DNA of 39,371 nucleotides from Gammaproteobacteria bacterium (lineage in GTDB: Bacteria > Pseudomonadota > Gammaproteobacteria > Steroidobacterales > Steroidobacteraceae), in contig JASHTF010000196.1 of the NCBI GenBank assembly GCA_030040715.1, positions 1-39,371 on the forward strand, given 5' to 3'. The position numbers were made by a program, and so were the translations under genes. Positions 1 through 7,346 of the stretch are shown here, piece by piece. The notes beneath the pieces were generated by a model. It worked only from the letters and a program-made list of their open reading frames with translations. It was not told the DNA's origin and made no database searches. The stretch's first letter is position 1, and every line of letters starts with the position of its first letter.

Positions 1-433
1 CTCACTCGAGGGCTTCGGCAGCTACGCCGGCTCGGTGGTCGAGGTCACGGCCGAGGACCGGCACATCACGGTCCATCGCGTGCTGATGGCGATCGATTGC
101 GGCGTGACGGTGCATCCGGACAATACTCGGGCGCAGCTCGAGGGTGGCATGGTCTATGGTCTGAGCGCCGCGCTGCGTGGGGAGATCACGCTCGAGCGCG
201 GAGCCGTGCTGCAAAACAACTTCAACGACTACCCGGTGCTGACCCTGGCCGAGATGCCCCGGATTGATTGCTTCATCATGCCGAGCACGGCGGCCCCCGG
301 CGGGGTCGGTGAACCAGGCACCGGGCCGATCGCGCCGGCGCTGGCCAATGCGATCTTCACGGCGACCGGGGTGCGGGCGCGAACACTGCCGCTGTCCAAG
401 CTCGGCTTCACCTTCGCAGTACAGAGGGCATGA
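1..433 (+). CDS. Molybdenum hydroxylase large (molybdopterin) subunit, C-terminal part
   Basis: Partial gene entering from the left edge; the reading frame is open from base 2 and stops at 431-433. The roughly 143 visible residues match the C-terminus of the xanthine dehydrogenase/isoquinoline 1-oxidoreductase beta-subunit family. They include a DCG motif followed by NP-like [12 protein letters not shown], then [15 protein letters not shown] and [19 protein letters not shown]. The Glu of GVGEP is the conserved active-site base near molybdenum in this family. The enzyme hydroxylates a heterocycle or aldehyde with water as oxygen donor and passes electrons to the [2Fe-2S] subunit encoded next. 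Its stop overlaps the start of that gene (ATGA), indicating translational coupling. IorB-like is the closest impression; the substrate cannot be told from the fragment. An IorB-type protein often has a Tat signal, but the N-terminus is outside the window. Confidence 0.9.
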   Translation, partial: SLEGFGSYAGSVVEVTAEDRHITVHRVLMAIDCGVTVHPDNTRAQLEGGMVYGLSAALRGEITLERGAVLQNNFNDYPVLTLAEMPRIDCFIMPSTAAPGGVGEPGTGPIAPALANAIFTATGVRARTLPLSKLGFTFAVQRA

Positions 434-915
434 CCATGATCAACCTGACGGTCAACGGCACTACGCACAGCGTCGAGGCCGAGCCGGATACGCCCTTGCT
501 ATGGGTATTGCGGGATGAGCTCGGGTTGACCGGCACTAAGTTCGGCTGCGGCGAAGGCCTGTGCGGCGCCTGCTCGGTATTGCTCGATGGCCACGTCACG
601 CGCTCATGCGTGTTGCCGCTCGCGGCCGTCGCCGATCGATCCGTGACGACGATCGAGGGATTGTCGCCGGACAAGAGTCACCCGGTGCAGCGCGCCTGGA
701 TCGCCGAGAGCGTACCGCAGTGCGGGTATTGCCAATCGGGCATGATCCTCGCGGTCGTGGCACTGCTGAACTCCAAGCCCGCACCGACCGACGCGGATAT
801 CGACGCCGCGATCAGTAATCTGTGTCGCTGCGGTACCTACAATCGGATACGCAAGGCCATCCACCGTGCGGCGGCCGAGGGCTACGCCGCCTCAGCGAGC
901 GTGCAGCGTCGCTGA
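430..915 (+). CDS. Molybdenum hydroxylase [2Fe-2S] small subunit (IorA/CoxS-like)
   Basis: 161 residues, the usual length for the small iron-sulfur subunit of molybdenum hydroxylases. Two cluster-binding domains are visible. The N-terminal plant-ferredoxin-like domain has C40, C45, C48 and C60 (motif CGEGLCGAC). The C-terminal helical domain has C98, C101, C132 and C134 (motifs CGYC and CRC). It relays electrons from the molybdopterin subunit to an external acceptor. The ATG overlaps the upstream stop by 4 nt. The gene order, large subunit before small subunit, is the reverse of the classical iorAB arrangement. No FAD subunit gene follows, which fits the IorAB type that donates electrons to a cytochrome or quinone. 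The next gene is convergent, so the operon ends here. Confidence 0.93.
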   Translation: MTMINLTVNGTTHSVEAEPDTPLLWVLRDELGLTGTKFGCGEGLCGACSVLLDGHVTRSCVLPLAAVADRSVTTIEGLSPDKSHPVQRAWIAESVPQCGYCQSGMILAVVALLNSKPAPTDADIDAAISNLCRCGTYNRIRKAIHRAAAEGYAASASVQRR

Positions 916-941
916 CGGGGAGTTGACGGGCCGCTCGTGAC

Positions 942-1709
942 TCACTGCGGCGGCGGCTGCTTGCTGCAGCCGTCCTGTGCGCGAGCGAATAGATCAAACA
1001 GCCGCCCCTGATTCGGGCCGGCAAGCGTATCGAGGCTGTGGGCCTGACCCGGTTCGACGTTGTATTGGGCGCTGATACCGTTGTCGTTGAACTCCTGGGC
1101 CTGCCGCTGCATATAGCGCTGCCAGCCGAGCGGGTCATTCTCACCCACGAACATATTGACGCAGAGTTTCATCATCGCCTGCAGCCGGTCGGGTGTGTCC
1201 TCGCGCAGGTAGCCGGGGAAAGCGGTCACCGACAGAAAGTACTCGGGATTGAGCGCCGCGACCCGAAACGCGGTCAGTCCACCGACCGAGGGACCCGCGG
1301 CATGAAATTTGTTGCCCTCGATCCGGTACAGCGCCAGCAGCTGCTTGAGAAAATCCGGAAAGATGTTGCGCTCGCCTCCCTGGTAGTACATCAGATCGCT
1401 GGGCGCAGCCGGCACGATCACGATATAGCCGCGCTTCTCGGCCTGATCGCGAAAGTAGCGCTCGATGACACGTTCGACCGAGCTCATGTCCTGAGAGCCG
1501 CCGCCGAAGGCGAGCACACCGGGGTAGCTCTTGTGAGGATCGAAGTTGTCCGGTAGCACGACCTTGTAGTAGACGGTCGTGTCGTCGACCTTGGCGGTGC
1601 GATCAACGACCGTGGCGCGGGCTGCGGCCGCCGCCATCACGCAGGCCGCCGCGGCGGCCGCGTATGCGCACCACGGCGCAGAGCAGGTTCGTTGCATCGA
1701 GTTCTCCAC
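942..1709 (-). CDS. Exported alpha/beta hydrolase (esterase/PHB-depolymerase-like)
   Basis: 255 residues with a hydrophobic Ala-rich signal peptide (about residues 14-32). Mature domain has the serine hydrolase layout: FGGGS loop near 68-72 (oxyanion region), nucleophile elbow GPSVGG with Ser141, a likely acid at Asp192 in GENDP, and a likely base at His224 in GQAHS. The arrangement resembles CE1 esterases and PHB-depolymerase-like enzymes; substrate unknown. Two cysteines near 183 and 248 could form a disulfide. Met5 (at 1697) is an equally plausible start. The gene is convergent with the molybdenum hydroxylase operon. The upstream 280 bp contain a decayed gene fragment and two palindromes. 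Confidence 0.8.
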   Translation of the reverse strand: MENSMQRTCSAPWCAYAAAAAACVMAAAAARATVVDRTAKVDDTTVYYKVVLPDNFDPHKSYPGVLAFGGGSQDMSSVERVIERYFRDQAEKRGYIVIVPAAPSDLMYYQGGERNIFPDFLKQLLALYRIEGNKFHAAGPSVGGLTAFRVAALNPEYFLSVTAFPGYLREDTPDRLQAMMKLCVNMFVGENDPLGWQRYMQRQAQEFNDNGISAQYNVEPGQAHSLDTLAGPNQGRLFDLFARAQDGCSKQPPPQ

Positions 1710-1783
1710 GGTGCCTGGGGCGCCGCCGCCCTCAGCCGCTGCTGCGCAGCGGCGTGGCGATCGTGTTGATCGCCAAGTGTATA

Positions 1784-1822
1784 CCTTCGCTGACGCCCTC
1801 TTCCTGTTGCGTCAGCGCAAGG
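1784..1822. repeat. Inverted repeat, GCTGACGC arms
   Basis: Perfect 8-bp arms at 1789-1796 and 1809-1816 separated by 12 nt. The arms can be extended outward to CCTT/AAGG with a one-base bulge (1784-1822). It lies inside the PEP carboxylase-like remnant, upstream of the exported hydrolase. It could be a transcription factor operator or a hairpin. Confidence 0.45.
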
Positions 1823-1879
1823 CTGCCTGAGCAACTCCACCTGCATCGTGTTCAGCAGCTCGATATACCGCAGCGGCAG

Positions 1880-1898
1880 CGCTGCAAATTTTGCAGCG
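1880..1898. promoter_or_regulatory. 19-bp near-perfect palindrome, possible operator
   Basis: CGCTGCAAA-T-TTTGCAGCG: 9-bp perfect arms around a single central base, with an AT-rich core in GC-rich surroundings. It sits between the divergent genes starting at 1709 (-) and 1992 (+), a position fitting a dimeric repressor site. No cognate regulator gene is adjacent, so function is inferred from symmetry alone. Confidence 0.4.
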
Positions 1899-1991
1899 AG
1901 CACACGGTGCGCGGCGTGCTTGCGGTGCAGCTACCAGCGCCGCCGGCAGCCGTGAGGACGCCGAAGGCATGGAAGCGGTAATATCGAAGTC

Positions 1992-2516
1992 ATGACTCGC
2001 CAAACCAACTTTGATCCGCGCTGGGCCAGGCATCGCAGCGCCTATGTAGTGGTGGCCGACAGCGCCTGCGCGCGCATCCTCAGGCGCTCGGTCGAGCGCT
2101 TGGCGCCGCGATTGCAGGAGCTCGAGCGGCTCGAGCGTCCGAACGCGCACCGGCACCCGCGTGATTTGACCACCGACCTGACCGGTCGCCTGAAGAAGGC
2201 ATCCCTGCACGTACGATTTGGGCCGCGCATCGCCGCCCGATCGGGGGCCGATAGCGACTACGATCCACGCGCGAGCGAGGTGCAGCGGTTCGCGCGCCAG
2301 CTGGCCGCGCGCCTCGCGCGGCTCGCGCGTAGCGATCACATCGACAAGCTGGTGCTGATCGCCGAGCCACGCTTTCTCGGGCTGCTGCGCGAACAGCTGC
2401 CCGAGCTGGTGCGGCACCTCATCACTCGCGAGATTGCGCGCGGCCTCACGGCCGCGCTGCCGCAGACGATCGCGCGGGTCGCCTTTGCGCTGCCGGCTGT
2501 GGCCGAGGGCTATTGA
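1992..2516 (+). CDS. Host attachment protein family (Host_attach-like)
   Basis: 174-residue soluble protein with no signal peptide. Family features seen in order: an N-terminal beta strand with VVVADSACARIL, a Leu/Arg-rich segment with HPRDLTTDLTGR, a DPRASEVQRFARQLAARL helix, and KLVLIAEPRFLGLLREQL near 115-135. These fit the family named for a Rhizobium protein needed for attachment to host cells. The fold is release-factor eRF1-like, and most members have no proven role. It stands alone, divergent from the esterase and convergent with the PagL-like gene. Confidence 0.78.
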   Translation: MTRQTNFDPRWARHRSAYVVVADSACARILRRSVERLAPRLQELERLERPNAHRHPRDLTTDLTGRLKKASLHVRFGPRIAARSGADSDYDPRASEVQRFARQLAARLARLARSDHIDKLVLIAEPRFLGLLREQLPELVRHLITREIARGLTAALPQTIARVAFALPAVAEGY

Positions 2517-2535
2517 CCGGGCGGAGAGCACGGCA

Positions 2536-3117
2536 CTAGAGGCCGTAGCCGAAGCGAATCCCAAAGAGGTCGAGTCCCTGATTTAAGGGGCAGTCGGAGA
2601 GCACCGGGCGGCCGTTGGAGCCGTGATCGAAGCTCGCCATCACGCTCGCGCGCGCACCGAGGCGATAGCCGACGTTGAATCCGACCTCATACAACTCGCG
2701 GCAACCGAGCCGCGAGAGCTGTGGGTTATCGCCGGTGAGCTGCCCGTTGTGCACCAGGCCGCCGAACGATAGCTCGGCAAAGGCCCTCGGTGTGTAGTCA
2801 AAGCTCCACAAGCCGCCGGCATACGCATAGCTGGTACGTCCGTTGAGGTTCGCGGTGGCGCCCAGATGCAGCCGCGGCACGAGCAGATCGAGCCACCCGC
2901 TCGCGCGCCAGTACTTCGGCAGCACCAGCTCGACGTTGGCGTCGCTGGTGCCGCGCTCGGGAAACAGGCGCTGCTTGAAGAACGGCACGACGGCGCCGAC
3001 CATATAGCCGGCGCGCAGTTCCGGACGCGTCAGATCGTAGAGCACACTCTGTGCCACGCCGGCCCGGGCAGCCAGCAGCATGAGCACTGCGCTCGTCAGC
3101 TCTCGCGCCCCGGCCAC
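2536..3117 (-). CDS. Acyloxyacyl hydrolase / PagL-like lipid A 3-O-deacylase
   Basis: 193 residues with a short signal peptide ending near VAQS (about residue 23). The rest is a string of amphipathic beta strands typical of an eight-stranded outer-membrane barrel. The C-terminal part carries the PagL-type motif FDHGSNG (His165, Ser167, Asn168), followed by NQGLDLFGIRFGYGL as the last strand. In PagL the His-Ser pair and an acidic residue remove the 3-O acyl chain of lipid A at the outer-membrane surface. The start is GTG, only 6 nt after the cyoD stop, so the gene is probably transcribed and perhaps translationally coupled with the oxidase operon, an unusual partner. The terminal residue is Leu rather than the usual aromatic. 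Confidence 0.75.
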   Translation of the reverse strand: MAGARELTSAVLMLLAARAGVAQSVLYDLTRPELRAGYMVGAVVPFFKQRLFPERGTSDANVELVLPKYWRASGWLDLLVPRLHLGATANLNGRTSYAYAGGLWSFDYTPRAFAELSFGGLVHNGQLTGDNPQLSRLGCRELYEVGFNVGYRLGARASVMASFDHGSNGRPVLSDCPLNQGLDLFGIRFGYGL

Positions 3118-3123
3118 GGATCG

Positions 3124-3582
3124 TTACGGCTGCATTTGCAGCAGCTGCTGTGTCGGCATCATGTTGTGGTTGAGGTGCGCCATCACCCACACGGATCCAA
3201 ACACGATCAGACCGACCATCAGCACGCCGAAGGCGAGTGCGAGCGCATTGTTGATGTTGTCGGGCGCCGTGGTCAGATGCAGAAAGTAGACCAGGTGAAT
3301 TCCCATCTGCGCGACCGCCAGCGCCACGATCGCCATCATGATGCCGGGACCGTAGATCAGTGGGGTGTGCAGCGCCCAAAAGGCGGCGACGGTGAGCGCG
3401 ATCGCGAGTAACAGGCCATAGACGTAGACGCGTATTTCGGCACCGAGCGCGCCCGGTGTGGCCTCCGGTGGCTCACCGGGCAGGCGGTCCTCGCCGACCA
3501 CGGAGCCGGCATCCGCGCCGCGCGAGCGCAGCAGCTGTTGGGAGATCGCCGGATCGATGTGGGGATCTTGCGTGGAGCTCAT
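3124..3582 (-). CDS. cyoD: Cytochrome bo3 quinol oxidase subunit IV
   Basis: 152 residues, longer than the E. coli protein (109) because of a polar N-terminal extension of about 45 residues. Three transmembrane helices follow: about 50-71, 76-101 and 112-135. The family hallmark HLVYFLHL is at 96-103, between helices 2 and 3. Subunit IV assists assembly of the CuB site and stabilises subunits I and III. Its ATG overlaps the cyoC stop (ATGA at 3579-3582), fixing the start; a longer reading frame continues upstream but only as antisense-like sequence over cyoC. It is the last oxidase gene of the operon. Confidence 0.92.
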   Translation of the reverse strand: MSSTQDPHIDPAISQQLLRSRGADAGSVVGEDRLPGEPPEATPGALGAEIRVYVYGLLLAIALTVAAFWALHTPLIYGPGIMMAIVALAVAQMGIHLVYFLHLTTAPDNINNALALAFGVLMVGLIVFGSVWVMAHLNHNMMPTQQLLQMQP

Positions 3583-4259
3583 GGCAGAATCGTTCCGATC
3601 AGATAGACGAGACTGAAGATGCCGACCCAGATGATGTCGAGCGCATGCCAGAACAACGTGAAGCACAGAAAACGGTGGCGGATGTTCTCGCGGAAGCCCT
3701 TGGTGAGCAGCTGCGCCATCATGGTTCCGAGCCACAGCAGCCCCACGGTCACGTGAATGCCATGACAGCCGACCAGGGTGAAGAATGCCGACAGGAAGGC
3801 GCTGCGGGTCGGGCCGGCACCGATACTGACCAGATGAGTGAATTCGCGCGCTTCCAGAGCGAGAAAGCCCGCACCGAGCAATCCGGTGATAAACAATGTG
3901 ATCTGAGTCCAGAGCTGGTTGCGCCACGCCACCGCGAGGCTCGCCATGCCGCACATGAAGCTCGACAGCAGCAGCAAGGCGGTTTCGGCGGCGGTATCAC
4001 GCAGATCAAACAAGTCGCGCGGACCCAGGCCGCCGGCGCGGTTGCCTGCCAGCACCGCGTAGCTCGCAAACAGCACCGAGAACATGATCACGTCCGACAG
4101 GATGAAGATCCAGAAGCCGTAGCCGACGACGATGCGCTTGGGCGCCGGGCCACCCGAGCGCGCGCCGGTATACTCCGGCTCGGTACCGATCCACTCGTTG
4201 TGGTGACCGAGGTGATAGGGGTCTGAGCCCGCTCGCAGCGCGCTGCTCGGACTACTCAT
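3579..4259 (-). CDS. cyoC: Cytochrome bo3 quinol oxidase subunit III
   Basis: 226 residues with a hydrophilic N-terminus of about 45 residues and five transmembrane helices. Family motifs include [23 protein letters not shown] near 48-70 and the terminal [20 protein letters not shown], where the His and Asp are diagnostic of oxidase subunit III. The protein is a non-catalytic core subunit of the heme-copper quinol oxidase in the inner membrane. It overlaps cyoB by 8 nt and cyoD by 4 nt, so all three are coupled. Confidence 0.96.
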   Translation of the reverse strand: MSSPSSALRAGSDPYHLGHHNEWIGTEPEYTGARSGGPAPKRIVVGYGFWIFILSDVIMFSVLFASYAVLAGNRAGGLGPRDLFDLRDTAAETALLLLSSFMCGMASLAVAWRNQLWTQITLFITGLLGAGFLALEAREFTHLVSIGAGPTRSAFLSAFFTLVGCHGIHVTVGLLWLGTMMAQLLTKGFRENIRHRFLCFTLFWHALDIIWVGIFSLVYLIGTILP

Positions 4260-6279
4260 GGACCACCAGCTCGTCGGCGCGCATGCGGCTCAGGGCTTGC
4301 GAGCGCGCCGCGCGGTTGGCGCGGTCGAGGCGCGCGACCTCATCGGCGGGGATGATGTGCTCCTGGACGTCACGCCAGGCGAACACGACGAACGTAGCGT
4401 AGGCGCCCGCGAGCCCCAACAGCACCAACCACCAGATGTGCCAGATCAACGCGAACCCCGTGACGGTCGCGAACACGGCGCAGACGAAGCCGGTCGCGGA
4501 GTTGCGCGGCATCACGATCGGCTCGTAATGCGGCTCCGGTGTCTGCAGGTGTCCGCTGTCGATGGCGCGCTGCTTCATGTCCCAGTAGGGTTCCTGATTG
4601 TTCACCTGCGGAAGTACCGCGAAGTTGAAGTGCGGCGGCGGCGAAGCCACGGCCCACTCGAGGTTGCGCCCGTTCCACGGGTCACCGGTGAGATCGCGGC
4701 GCTGAGCGCGCGTGCGGATCGAGACCGCCAGCTGCAGCAGTTGCACCAGAATGCCCGCCAGCATGATGAGTACTCCGACGGCGGCGAGCAGCAGCAACGG
4801 GCGCCACTCGGCCACGTCGTAGCGTTGCAGTCGTCGCGTCATGCCCTCGAGACCGAGCGCGTAGCCTGGCCCCCAGGCGACCCAGAAGCCGATGAACCAC
4901 AGCCAGAAGGCCCATTTCCCCAGGGTCTCGTCGAGCACGAAGCCGAAGGCCTTCGGGAACCAGTAGCTGTAGCCGGCGAACACTCCGAATATCACCCCGG
5001 TGATGATGACATTGTGGAAATGCGCTACCAGGAACAGGCTGTTATGCAGCTCGAAGTCTGCGGTCGGCATGGCGAGCATGACGCCCGTCAAGCCGCCGAT
5101 GACGAAGCTCACCATGAAGCCAATCGCCCACAGCATCGCGGAGGTGAAGCGCACGCGCCCGCCGTACATGGTGAACATCCAATTAAAGATCTTCACGCCC
5201 GTGGGTATGGCGATGATCATGCTGGCGATGCCGAACGCCGCATTGACATCACCACCCGCGCCCATGGTGAAGAAGTGATGCAGCCACACCATGAATGAGA
5301 TCAGGCAGATCGCCATGGTCGCGATGACCATCGAGCGATAGCCGAACAGAGGCTTCGCCGCGAAGGTCGAGACGACCTCGGAATACACCCCGAATGCCGG
5401 CAGGATCAGGATGTAGACCTCCAGGTGGCCCCAGGCCCAGATCAGATTCATGAACAGCATCGAATTGCCGCCGGCCGTATCGGTGAAAAAATGAAAGCCC
5501 GCGTAGCGGTCCAGCAGCAGCATGGCCAACGTCGCGGTCAGAATTGGGAACGCGGCCACGATCAACAAGCACGAGGCGAGCGAGGTCCAGCAGAACATCG
5601 GCATGCGGGTGTAATGCATGCCGGGCGCACGCGTCTTGAGGATCGTGGTCACGAAGTTGATCCCCGTGATGAGCGTGCCGATGCCGGAGATCTCGATGGC
5701 CCAGCAGTAGTAATCCACGCCCACATCCGGTGAATAGGCCAACTCCGAGAGCGGCGGATAGGGAAGCCAGCCGGTGCGCGAAAACTCGCCCGCCACCAGC
5801 GACAGGTTGACCAGCAGCGCTCCGGTGGCCGTGAGCCAGAAACTCACGGAGTTGAGTGTCGGAAAGGCGACGTCGCGCACGCCGAGCTGCAACGGCACGG
5901 CGAAATTCATCAGCCCGATCACGAACGGCATCGCGACGAAGAAGATCATGAGCGTGCCGTGAGCGGAGAAGATCTGGTCGAAGTGCTCGGGCGGCAGATA
6001 ACCCGGAGCATGGAAGGCCACCGCCTGCTGTGCGCGCATCATGAGGGCGTCGATGAAGGCACGCGCCAGCATGAGCAGCGCCAGGATGCAGTACATGATG
6101 CCGATGCGCTTGTGATCGACGCTCGTGATCCACTCGCGCCACAGGTAAGGCAGGTACCCCTTGGCCAGCACCAAGGCCGCTACGCCCACGACCACGATGA
6201 TCACGACGGCGGCGCCCACCATCGCCACCGGCTGATCAAATGGAACCGCGTCCCAGGTGAGCTTGCCGAGGATGTGCAC
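4252..6279 (-). CDS. cyoB: Cytochrome bo3 quinol oxidase subunit I
   Basis: 675 residues (E. coli 663), about 15 transmembrane helices. It reduces O2 to water with ubiquinol electrons and pumps protons. Key residues are E. coli positions plus one. Quinone-site Arg73, Asp77, His99 and Gln102 are present. So are low-spin heme ligands His107 and His422, high-spin heme ligand His420, CuB ligands His285, His334 and His335, K-channel Lys363, D-channel Asp136, Glu287 and cross-linked Tyr289. One striking change: the near-invariant HPEVY motif reads HLEVY, Leu286 replacing Pro, a single CCG to CTG transition if derived from the usual codon. Everything else looks functional, so I treat this as a real active oxidase with an odd residue or a sequencing difference. 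Confidence 0.97.
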   Translation of the reverse strand: MHILGKLTWDAVPFDQPVAMVGAAVVIIVVVGVAALVLAKGYLPYLWREWITSVDHKRIGIMYCILALLMLARAFIDALMMRAQQAVAFHAPGYLPPEHFDQIFSAHGTLMIFFVAMPFVIGLMNFAVPLQLGVRDVAFPTLNSVSFWLTATGALLVNLSLVAGEFSRTGWLPYPPLSELAYSPDVGVDYYCWAIEISGIGTLITGINFVTTILKTRAPGMHYTRMPMFCWTSLASCLLIVAAFPILTATLAMLLLDRYAGFHFFTDTAGGNSMLFMNLIWAWGHLEVYILILPAFGVYSEVVSTFAAKPLFGYRSMVIATMAICLISFMVWLHHFFTMGAGGDVNAAFGIASMIIAIPTGVKIFNWMFTMYGGRVRFTSAMLWAIGFMVSFVIGGLTGVMLAMPTADFELHNSLFLVAHFHNVIITGVIFGVFAGYSYWFPKAFGFVLDETLGKWAFWLWFIGFWVAWGPGYALGLEGMTRRLQRYDVAEWRPLLLLAAVGVLIMLAGILVQLLQLAVSIRTRAQRRDLTGDPWNGRNLEWAVASPPPHFNFAVLPQVNNQEPYWDMKQRAIDSGHLQTPEPHYEPIVMPRNSATGFVCAVFATVTGFALIWHIWWLVLLGLAGAYATFVVFAWRDVQEHIIPADEVARLDRANRAARSQALSRMRADELVVHE

Positions 6280-6300
6280 CGTAGCCTCCCGCTGTCTCGC

Positions 6301-7230
6301 CTATTCGGCGCCGACCGCCGTCCCGTATCCGGGTGGCAGTCGCTGCAGCACGATGGCGGCAAACAGATCTGGCGCCAGCGCGCGATAGCTGTACGGCGCG
6401 ACAGCGCGACTCGGGCGCAGCAGCGCGCGGTACGCGGCCTCATCGAGTACCGGCCCGGACGCCTGCGTGCTGCGCGTCCACGTCGCAAACTGCTGCGGCG
6501 TCAGTGCTTCGGTGTCGAAGTGCATGGTCGCGAAGCCATCGCCACTGATCATCGCCGACATGCCGAGATAGTTGCCGGGGCGATCGGCCTGCAGATGCAG
6601 CGTGCCGACCATGCCGTACATGCAGTAGAGCATGCTGCCGAGTCGCGGTATCCAGAATGCGTTCCACACCGTCGCCGAGGTCACGCGAAAGCGCAGTGGC
6701 ACGCCCGCCGGCACCACCAGCCGATTGACGCTCGCTACCCGCTGCTCGGGATAGATGAACAGCCACTTCCAATCGAGCGACACGACGTCGATCTCGAGCG
6801 CTGCGGCTGGTGATGCCAGCGGCTGTGCCGGATCGAGATCGTGCGCACTGATCCAGGCGATGCCGCCCAGAAAGAAGATCGTCAGCGCCGGTATCGACCA
6901 GGTAATGAGCTCGATGCGTCCGGAAAAGATCCAGTCAGGCCGGTAGCGCGCACGAGGATTGGAGGCACGAAACCACCAGGCAACTACCAGCGTCGCGATG
7001 ATCGTCGGCACGACGATGACGAGCATGATCACGAGCGCATCGAGAAAGATGAGGCGCTCCGAGCGTGCGATCGGACCCGCGGGCTGCAGGAACGAGCCTG
7101 CACAGCCGCCGAGCGCGCCGAGCGCCGCAATCACAATCAGCATGCGGGCGAGCCTGCGAGCTGGGCGGTGCGCGTGCACGCGGGCACTGATATACGAATT
7201 CGATGCGGCTCGCAAGAGGTCCAATACCAT
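6301..7230 (-). CDS. cyoA: Cytochrome bo3 quinol oxidase subunit II (lipoprotein)
   Basis: 309 residues from the first ATG. A lipoprotein signal ends in LGALGGC, so the lipidated Cys is residue 43. Two transmembrane helices follow (about 60-85 and 104-127), then the periplasmic cupredoxin domain with DWKWLFIYPEQ and GMSAMISGDGFATMHF. The CuA ligands of cytochrome c oxidases are absent, which marks this as a quinol oxidase. The start is uncertain: GTG at 7179 gives a normal Arg-rich signal peptide, and ATG at 7143 lacks a charged n-region. The first codons after 7230 look non-coding and overlap a possible promoter. First gene of cyoABCD, 21 nt before cyoB. No cyoE heme O synthase gene is in the window. 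Confidence 0.94.
   Translation of the reverse strand: MVLDLLRAASNSYISARVHAHRPARRLARMLIVIAALGALGGCAGSFLQPAGPIARSERLIFLDALVIMLVIVVPTIIATLVVAWWFRASNPRARYRPDWIFSGRIELITWSIPALTIFFLGGIAWISAHDLDPAQPLASPAAALEIDVVSLDWKWLFIYPEQRVASVNRLVVPAGVPLRFRVTSATVWNAFWIPRLGSMLYCMYGMVGTLHLQADRPGNYLGMSAMISGDGFATMHFDTEALTPQQFATWTRSTQASGPVLDEAAYRALLRPSRAVAPYSYRALAPDLFAAIVLQRLPPGYGTAVGAE
7190..7216 (-). promoter_or_regulatory. Possible sigma70-type promoter of the cyo operon
   Basis: On the minus strand TTGCGA (7211-7216) and TATATC (7190-7195) are separated by 15 nt. This is short of the ideal 17, but both hexamers are rare in this GC-rich DNA. If real, transcription would start near 7183 and favour the later cyoA starts (7179 or 7143). 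No operator for an oxygen or redox regulator was recognised. Confidence 0.3.
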
Positions 7231-7313
7231 CGGATACGGGTCCGGCGGTCAGGCGAAGGACTGCTCCATCGCCAACGGCGGCGTGAGGCATATTTCCCAA
7301 TGGTGTGCGCCGA

Positions 7314-7341
7314 TCCGCCCGGGCCGGAGCAGCCGGGCGGA
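7314..7341 (-). terminator. Hairpin after cardiolipin synthase gene
   Basis: Perfect 9-bp arms TCCGCCCGG / CCGGGCGGA at 7314-7322 and 7333-7341 with a 10-nt loop. It begins 6 nt beyond the cls stop. No T-tract follows, so termination would be weak or Rho-assisted. It may partly separate cls transcription from the cyo operon. Confidence 0.45.
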
Positions 7342-7346
7342 CGCAG

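Larger units (their letters stand above)
1732..1911 (-). pseudogene. Decayed C-terminal fragment resembling PEP carboxylase
   Basis: Minus-strand codons read in two frames give pieces of the PEP carboxylase C-terminus in the right order. Frame one (about 1911-1823) contains RYIELLNTMQVELLRQ, comparable to the DPLNxLQxELL stretch of Ppc. After a one-base frame change near 1820-1828, frame two runs EGIHLAINTIATPLRSSG and stops at 1732-1734, comparable to the LTIxGIAAGxRNTG terminus of Ppc. The spacing between the pieces is about that of intact Ppc. No upstream remainder is seen: the first frame meets a stop above about 1925. The comparison is from memory of the family, so the assignment is tentative. 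Confidence 0.4.

Noticed and set aside
4258-5298. Long plus-strand open frame opposite cyoB (346 codons)
   Set aside because: Antisense shadow of cyoB caused by high GC. The product is His/Glu/Arg-rich low-complexity with no family features. The same applies to the other long opposite-strand frames over glgP, htrA and pncB.
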